A stretch of DNA of 11,187 nt from assembly GCA_900766895.1 (NCBI GenBank), contig CAAFXF010000149.1, forward strand, positions 1-11,187, given 5' to 3'. The first letter of the stretch is position 1. Each line of letters opens with the position of its first letter. A program made the position numbers and the translations under genes. The stretch is from Clostridia bacterium (GTDB taxonomy: Bacteria > Bacillota > Clostridia > Oscillospirales > Acutalibacteraceae). This document shows positions 7,704 to 11,187 of the stretch, one piece after another. The notes beneath the pieces are model-generated. The model saw nothing but the letters and a program-made list of their open reading frames with translations, was not told the DNA's origin and searched no databases.

Positions 7704-7716
7704 TCACAATCGTATA

Positions 7717-9114
7717 CTAACCGATTGTGAATATACCAAATGATTGCAGAAGAAGAACTACAAGAAGAACCGGTGCAACAAACTTAATTGTTGCATTGTA
7801 GATAACCTTACGGTTAAACTTCTCTCCGTTCTTTGTAACCTCATCAATAACGGTCTTTGGCTTTGCAACCCAACCAAAGAGGATACAGGTGCCAAGAGCA
7901 ACAAGAGGCATAAAGACATTGTTACTAACATAATCCATAATGTCAAGGATTTGTGCAGTTGCACCGTTTGGAAGCTGATATTCAAAGTAAAGCTTATTGT
8001 AGCCAAGACAAACGATAGTGCCGGCAATAATAGCATATATGAAAACTACTATTGTAGCAGTGTTACGCTTCCAGCCGAATCTGTCCATAAGCGATGCAAC
8101 GATAGCCTCCATAATTGATACCGATGATGTAATAGCGGCAAAAAGCACCATTACAAAGAAAACAATACCAACAACAGTGCCGACAGCGCCCATCGCGTTA
8201 AATACCTTCGGCAACGAGATAAACATCAGGCCGGGACCTGCAGACATACCGTCCTTGCCCATAAATACGAATACTGCAGGAACAATCATAAGGCCTGCAA
8301 GCAAGGCAACAAGAGTGTCAAAAATCTCAATCTGATTAACTGATTTCATAAGATTTGTCTTATCATCAACATATGAGCCGTAGGCAACCATAATGCCCAT
8401 AGCAACACTGATAGAAAAGAAAAGCTGACCGAGAGCATCAAATATCGTTGTAACAGCCGATTTCAATGTAAGCGCCTTAAAGTCAGGTACAAGGTAAATC
8501 TTAAGTCCCTGAAGACCTGTACGGGTTACACCCTGCGCATCTGTATACTTAAGAGTAAGAGCAAAAATTGCAATACCGATAATAAGCAGGAACAGTATCG
8601 GCATAAGCACTCTGCTTGTCTTTTCAATTCCCTTGTTAACACCGCCGAAAATAATGAGCGCAGTTACGGCAAGGAACACAATCATAAGAATGATTGGTTG
8701 CCAAAGACTTGTAATATGACCTGTAAAATAGTCATCTGTTGCTGCTGCAACACCGTCTCCCGTAATAAAGGTTACAAAATACTTTACTACCCAACCGCCG
8801 ATTGCACAGTAATACGGCAAAATGATAATCGGTACAAGTGTAGCAAGAGTACCAAGCCCTCTAAAGTTTTTGTTGATTTTTGAATAAGCGGTAAGCGGTG
8901 ATTGCTTTGTCTTTCTGCCAAGAGCAATCTCTGTTACTAAAAGAGCAAATCCAAATGTAAGAGCCAAAATGATATAGCATAGAATAAAAAAACCGCCGTT
9001 ATCCTTGGCTGCCAAATAAGGAAATCTCCAAATGTTTCCAAGACCTACGGCACTTCCTGCTGCTGCAAGAACAAAGCCGATAGAGCCTTTGAAGCTGCTT
9101 CTATTCTTTTCCAA
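7717..9114 (-). CDS. Sodium-dependent amino-acid symporter, NSS (neurotransmitter:sodium symporter) family
   Basis: A polytopic inner-membrane symporter of LeuT fold, probably importing an amino acid with Na+. Its 465 residues and roughly 11 spans fit the short bacterial MhsT/Tyt1-like branch. Span 1 has GSAVGLGNIWRFPYLAAK (from residue 20) with the unwound GLGN and Na+-site Asn27. Span 6 has LFFSISVAMGIMVAYGSY (from 231), the substrate-site region. Span 8 has AITSSVSIMEAIVASLMDRFGWKR, with the Na+-site Ser/Thr (TSS at 329-331). The start is TTG at 9114, 8 nt after AGAGGGG; no ATG precedes it in frame. The exact substrate cannot be read from sequence. It is divergent from azlCD, another amino-acid transport system. 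Confidence 0.93.
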   Translation of the reverse strand: MEKNRSSFKGSIGFVLAAAGSAVGLGNIWRFPYLAAKDNGGFFILCYIILALTFGFALLVTEIALGRKTKQSPLTAYSKINKNFRGLGTLATLVPIIILPYYCAIGGWVVKYFVTFITGDGVAAATDDYFTGHITSLWQPIILMIVFLAVTALIIFGGVNKGIEKTSRVLMPILFLLIIGIAIFALTLKYTDAQGVTRTGLQGLKIYLVPDFKALTLKSAVTTIFDALGQLFFSISVAMGIMVAYGSYVDDKTNLMKSVNQIEIFDTLVALLAGLMIVPAVFVFMGKDGMSAGPGLMFISLPKVFNAMGAVGTVVGIVFFVMVLFAAITSSVSIMEAIVASLMDRFGWKRNTATIVVFIYAIIAGTIVCLGYNKLYFEYQLPNGATAQILDIMDYVSNNVFMPLVALGTCILFGWVAKPKTVIDEVTKNGEKFNRKVIYNATIKFVAPVLLVVLLLQSFGIFTIG

Positions 9115-9147
9115 AACAGAATCCCCTCTCTAAAAAATTTATATTTA

Positions 9148-9176
9148 ATTATAACACGAAAACGACAAATATACAA
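9148..9176 (-). promoter_or_regulatory. Promoter for the NSS symporter
   Basis: On the minus strand TATAAT (9153-9148) has an extended -10 (TGTTATAAT). A weak -35, TTGTAT (9176-9171), lies 17 bases upstream. Expected leader to the TTG start is about 27 bases. Confidence 0.6.
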
Positions 9177-9211
9177 CAAAAATATTTTTATTATTTAAGT
9201 GTTCCCCATTA

Positions 9212-9240
9212 TTGACAAAAAGATACCAATATTGTAAAAT
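9212..9240 (+). promoter_or_regulatory. Promoter for azlCD
   Basis: A perfect TTGACA (9212-9217), a 17-base spacer and TAAAAT (9235-9240). Expected start is near 9247, leaving a leader of about 24 bases that begins with the T-run and AGAGAGAGGGA ribosome-site region. It is divergent from the symporter promoter within a 156-base gap. Confidence 0.8.
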
Positions 9241-9270
9241 CGTTTTGTTTTTTAGAGAGAGGGAATATAA

Positions 9271-9981
9271 ATGAAAAAAAGCAAATCAAGTACATTAAGA
9301 TTTGCCTTAAAAAAATCTATGCCCGTTTTGTTCGGATACCTGTTTTTAGGCTCTGCCTTTGGTATTTCACTTTTTGAAATAGGCTACAATTGGGTTTGGG
9401 CAATAGTAATCTCATTGCTGGTATATGCCGGCTCGGGCCAGCTGTTGCTTGTATCAATGATTGCATCGGGAGCAACACTGCCAAGCATTGCCATAATGAC
9501 CTTTTTTGTAAATTCAAGGCACATCTTCTACGGCTTAAGCTTTGTTGAAAAGTTCAGAAGCTACGGCTGGAGATACCTGTCGTTGATTTATTCGTTAACC
9601 GACGAAACCTACGGCGTTAACACCTCGTTTGGTTCTACACCCGATGATGTTGACGAGGGCAATGCGAGATTTTTGATAGGCATATTTAACCACACATATT
9701 GGATAATAGGCTCTGTGATAGGCAATCTTGCAGGTCAGTTGATAAAAATCGATTTTACAGGTATTGATTTTTCAATGACAGCATTGTTTGTCGTTATATT
9801 TTTAGACCAGATGCTTGCGTCAAAATCAAAGCTCCCAGGACTGCTTGGAATCTTTGTTGCAATATGCTGTCTTTTGTTGTTCGGTCCTGACAAATTCCTG
9901 CTTCCGAGCCTGATACTGACTGTATCGCTTTTGCTTGTAACGAAGCCGATGCTGTCCTCTGATTCAAAGGAGGTACACTGA
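9271..9981 (+). CDS. azlC: AzlC-family branched-chain amino-acid exporter, large subunit
   Basis: A 236-residue polytopic membrane protein of the AzlC (LIV-E type) family. With AzlD it exports branched-chain amino acids; azlC was first known from azaleucine resistance in Bacillus. Recognisable features: the N-terminal SMPVLFGYLFLGSAFGI, the LLVYAGSGQLLLVSMI span, the signature FFVNSRHIFYGLSFVEKF, and SLTDETYGV, all characteristic of AzlC. The ATG at 9271 follows an AGAGAGGGA ribosome site by about 7 nt. The stop TGA overlaps the azlD ATG by one base, so the two subunits are translationally coupled. The length is normal and the frame is intact. Confidence 0.95.
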   Translation: MKKSKSSTLRFALKKSMPVLFGYLFLGSAFGISLFEIGYNWVWAIVISLLVYAGSGQLLLVSMIASGATLPSIAIMTFFVNSRHIFYGLSFVEKFRSYGWRYLSLIYSLTDETYGVNTSFGSTPDDVDEGNARFLIGIFNHTYWIIGSVIGNLAGQLIKIDFTGIDFSMTALFVVIFLDQMLASKSKLPGLLGIFVAICCLLLFGPDKFLLPSLILTVSLLLVTKPMLSSDSKEVH

Positions 9982-10310
9982 TGCTTACTACAGGTCAAAT
10001 GATAATTACTGTTCTTGTTGCAGGGGTAACGACCTTTGCCACAAGGCTTATCCCGTTTGCCGTATTCGGCAACAGAGAGGTTCCTAAAATCATTAGGTAT
10101 CTTGGGGACATTATGCCTCCCGCAATTATCGGTATTCTTATTATATATTGCATAAAAGACGGATACAGATTTGATTTCAATGTTCTTATGCCACAGCTTA
10201 TTGCAATAGGCTTAACGGTACTCGCTCACCTGTGGAAACGCAACACCCTGCTGAGCATCTCCGTCGGCACAATTTCATATATGCTTTTGATACACTACGT
10301 GTTTATATAA
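9981..10310 (+). CDS. azlD: AzlD-family branched-chain amino-acid exporter, small subunit
   Basis: A 109-residue protein with about four spans, the partner of AzlC. Family features: ATRLIPFAVFG near residue 20, VPKIIRYLGDIMPPAIIGILIIYC in the middle, and a C-terminal hydrophobic ISVGTISYMLLIHYVFI. It begins within TGATG, the azlC stop, and shares the azlC transcript. An 'AAAGGAGGT'-like ribosome site (9966-9974) lies inside the azlC 3' end. The gene ends 8 bases before a strong hairpin terminator. Confidence 0.93.
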   Translation: MLTTGQMIITVLVAGVTTFATRLIPFAVFGNREVPKIIRYLGDIMPPAIIGILIIYCIKDGYRFDFNVLMPQLIAIGLTVLAHLWKRNTLLSISVGTISYMLLIHYVFI

Positions 10311-10318
10311 AGCCCAAA

Positions 10319-10348
10319 AAAGCTGTAAGCCCTAACGCTTACAGCTTT
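10319..10348 (+). terminator. Terminator of azlCD
   Basis: A perfect 12-bp stem (10319-10330 with 10337-10348) around the loop CCTAAC, with an A-run on the 5' side and TTT on the 3' side. A further AGCCCA (10311-10316) can pair with TGGGCT (10365-10370) to close a larger structure. Its core GCTGTAAGC/GCTTACAGC reappears in the hairpin at 10722-10754. Confidence 0.75.
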
Positions 10349-10404
10349 CAGACTGTCGATAAAGTGGGCTGAACCACGCCAAATAAAATAAAACAAACCT
10401 ATTT

Positions 10405-10460
10405 GAGCCTCCCTTGTGTAAAGTGAGGTGGGTGCGATTTATCGCACTCGGAGGGATTGT
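10405..10460 (+). repeat. REP-like intergenic palindromic element
   Basis: The block runs from GAGCCTCCCTTGTGTAAAG to GGAGGGATTGT. CCTCCCTT can pair with AAGTGAGG (one mismatch), GTGCGAT with ATCGCAC (10432-10447, perfect), and the outer CCTCC with GGAGG. From memory, blocks of this design (CCTCCC...GGAGGTGG, a variable GC hairpin, then CGGAGGGATTG) recur many times between genes in gut Ruminococcaceae. Only one copy is in this window, so repetition is not shown here. Confidence 0.55.
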
Positions 10461-10512
10461 AAAACTGCCTTGGACATCGAATCCAAGGCAGTTTTGGCGT
10501 TTTTCGCCTTTT
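10461..10512 (+). terminator. Attenuator-like double hairpin upstream of the 49-codon ORF
   Basis: A perfect 14-bp stem (10461-10474 with 10482-10495, loop CATCGAA) ends in TTTT. It is followed at once by GGCG-TTTTT-CGCC (10496-10508) and another TTTT. The shape fits an intrinsic terminator placed between the REP-like block and the downstream small ORF. It might act as an attenuator, but no antiterminator partner is evident. Confidence 0.55.
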
Positions 10513-10533
10513 GCTCAGTCGAGAAATCAGGGC

Positions 10534-10559
10534 TCCCAACAAGCTTTAGTTTGTTGGGA
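10534..10559 (+). other. Hairpin abutting the ribosome site of the 49-codon ORF
   Basis: The 11-bp stem TCCCAACAAGC/GTTTGTTGGGA has one G-U pair and the loop TTTA. It ends two bases before AGGAG (10562-10566). It could influence access to the ribosome site or stabilise the 5' end of an RNA. Function is inferred only. Confidence 0.5.
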
Positions 10560-10572
10560 AGAGGAGAAACAT

Positions 10573-10722
10573 ATGAAGCATAATTACAAAACTGTGTTTT
10601 GTTCTATGCGTAATATGTTTGGACGAAGTACATCTTCCTTCGCAAAATGCAAAATTCAGTTCCATTTCTCAACAGCCTACCAGCGTGTAGAAATCTGTAA
10701 ATTGACTTTTTCTACACGCTGA
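10573..10722 (+). CDS. Putative 49-residue small protein, unrecognised
   Basis: ATG at 10573 follows AGGAG (10562-10566) with a 6-base spacer, an excellent ribosome site. The frame reads 49 codons to TGA at 10720-10722. The product begins MKHNYKTVFCSMRNMF and ends CKLTFSTR. It is basic, with Cys at 10, 26 and 42, has no clear hydrophobic span, and matches nothing I recognise. The last 14 codons lie within a perfect 13-bp inverted repeat (10681-10693 with 10709-10721), so sequence there may be constrained by structure rather than by protein. The unit lies between two hairpins and ends in a terminator. It may be a real small protein or a chance frame within a repeated element; codon-level conservation is needed to tell. 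Confidence 0.35.
   Translation: MKHNYKTVFCSMRNMFGRSTSSFAKCKIQFHFSTAYQRVEICKLTFSTR
10681..10721 (+). repeat. Perfect 13-bp inverted repeat within the small ORF
   Basis: CAGCGTGTAGAAA (10681-10693) is exactly complementary to TTTCTACACGCTG (10709-10721), with a 15-base loop. It stands directly against the next hairpin at 10722. This is seen directly in the sequence; its role is unknown. Confidence 0.8.
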
Positions 10723-10759
10723 AACGCTGTAAGCAGGTGATGCTTACAGCGTTTTGTTT
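10722..10759 (+). terminator. Strong intrinsic terminator
   Basis: A perfect 13-bp stem (10722-10734 with 10742-10754), loop AGGTGAT, followed by the T-run TTTTGTTT. The T-run is better on the plus strand, so it most likely ends transcription of the 10405-10722 unit. It may also serve the convergent GPH gene ending at 10772, although the minus-strand T-run is only three bases. Confidence 0.75.
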
Positions 10760-10771
10760 CGTATGTATATT

Positions 10772-11155
10772 TTATTCGTTGTCTACCGAAGCAGCTGCGT
10801 TGATAGCCTCTTGCTCTGCAATTCTTTCGGCACGCTTGTCTGCGAGCTCAACAATCATTTGCTGTTGAAGCTTGCCGTGGATAGGATAAAGGATGAATGA
10901 TACACCGTAAAGTCCTCTTGCAAGTGCAGGAAGAATACAGAAGATTGCCCAAATACCGTTAAGCATTTTCGGATCTGTCTGCGGAATTGCGTTACCAACC
11001 GAGTCGGTAAGAGGAATGTAGTTAATCCAGGTAAGAACCATACCCGAAAGCCAGCCTGTAACTGATGTGGCAAGCTTTCCGAAGTATCCCTGAACTGTTG
11101 TAACAAGTGCTTCGTTTCTGAGGCCGTGCTTCCATTCCATATAGTCAAGAGCCTC
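10772..11155 (-). CDS. GPH-family sugar:cation symporter, C-terminal fragment
   Basis: The 127 genomic codons before the stop (TAA at 10772-10774) encode the C-terminal part of a glycoside-pentoside-hexuronide:cation symporter. LDYMEWKHGLRNEALV matches the GPH signature D-Y-x-E-W-K-x-G-x-R-x-E. Then follow two hydrophobic spans (GYFGKLATSVTGWLSGMVL and IWAIFCILPALARGLYGVSFIL) and the polar tail YPIHGKLQQQMIVELADKRAER, typical of the family's C-terminus. The N-terminal two thirds are missing because the assembly ends in adapter sequence at 11156. The apparent ATG start nearer the edge (MLFRS...) is encoded by adapter and is not real. The substrate cannot be inferred. Confidence 0.85.
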   Translation of the reverse strand, partial: EALDYMEWKHGLRNEALVTTVQGYFGKLATSVTGWLSGMVLTWINYIPLTDSVGNAIPQTDPKMLNGIWAIFCILPALARGLYGVSFILYPIHGKLQQQMIVELADKRAERIAEQEAINAAASVDNE

Positions 11156-11187
11156 AGATCGGAAGAGCACACGTCTGAACTCCAGTC
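11156..11187. other. Illumina TruSeq adapter contamination at the contig end
   Basis: All 32 bases, from AGATCGGAAGAGC onward through ACACGTCTGAACTCCAGTC, match the TruSeq read-1 adapter without mismatch. Translation of its complement gives the well-known artefact peptides (VLFRS, CSSDL). These bases are not from the organism. Confidence 0.98.

Noticed and set aside
7636..7707. In-frame N-terminal extension of ybaK (24 extra residues from 7707)
   Set aside because: The extension runs through the symporter's terminator hairpin, lacks a ribosome site and is not part of the YbaK family. GTG 7635 with GGGGTGA upstream gives the normal length.
10461..10495. Possible CRISPR repeat or array in the hairpin region
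   Set aside because: The palindromic segment occurs once. There is no regular repeat-spacer spacing and no cas gene in the window.
10414..10572. Longer reading frame joining the REP-like block to the 49-codon ORF
   Set aside because: The upstream part is made of three hairpins and has no ribosome site. The good SD lies directly before ATG 10573.

Overview
The window is 11,187 bases of a fairly AT-rich, low-GC Gram-positive-type genome. Gene content and order (ddl, a DUF1934 gene, argS; YbaK; AzlCD; an NSS sodium symporter; a GPH sugar transporter), Shine-Dalgarno sites of the AGGAG type and consensus sigma-70/SigA promoters suggest a gut Clostridia member, probably Oscillospiraceae/Ruminococcaceae. 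This is inference from protein style, not a database result. The right end is a contig end: the last 32 bases (11156-11187) are an untrimmed Illumina TruSeq adapter, not genomic DNA.

Layout. (1) Bases 1-2292, minus strand: a tightly packed operon of four genes I cannot name (84-aa single-span protein, 314-aa four-span protein, 279-aa soluble protein, and a membrane-anchored protein running off the left edge). It has its own extended -10 promoter at 2337-2365. (2) Bases 2411-7133, plus strand: a promoter followed by ddl (D-Ala-D-Ala ligase), a DUF1934/YwiB-like gene, argS, and a radical SAM protein with a Cys-rich SPASM-like C-terminus. It ends in a hairpin at 7139-7170 shared with the convergent ybaK gene. 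(3) Bases 7159-9114, minus strand: ybaK (Cys-tRNA(Pro) deacylase) and, upstream of it, an NSS-family sodium:amino-acid symporter. A strong hairpin separates the two. (4) Bases 9271-10310, plus strand: azlC-azlD, a branched-chain amino-acid exporter, divergent from the symporter; the two 5' leaders carry near-identical SD-region sequences. (5) Bases 10311-10771: about 460 bases without a conventional gene but dense in hairpins. It holds the azlD terminator, a REP-like element, an attenuator-like stem, a 49-codon ORF with an excellent SD, and a second terminator nearly identical in its core to the azlD one. (6) Bases 10772-11155, minus strand: the C-terminal 127 residues of a GPH-family sugar:cation symporter, cut by the contig end.

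How the parts fit. ddl and argS are housekeeping (cell-wall precursor and translation). ybaK is tRNA quality control. The divergent symporter/azlCD pair would handle amino-acid uptake and export and may share regulation. The parts least explained by known biology are the four-gene membrane operon at the left, the radical SAM protein, and the hairpin-rich unit at 10311-10759. That unit has inverted, matching ends and looks like a small repeated intergenic element rather than ordinary spacer.
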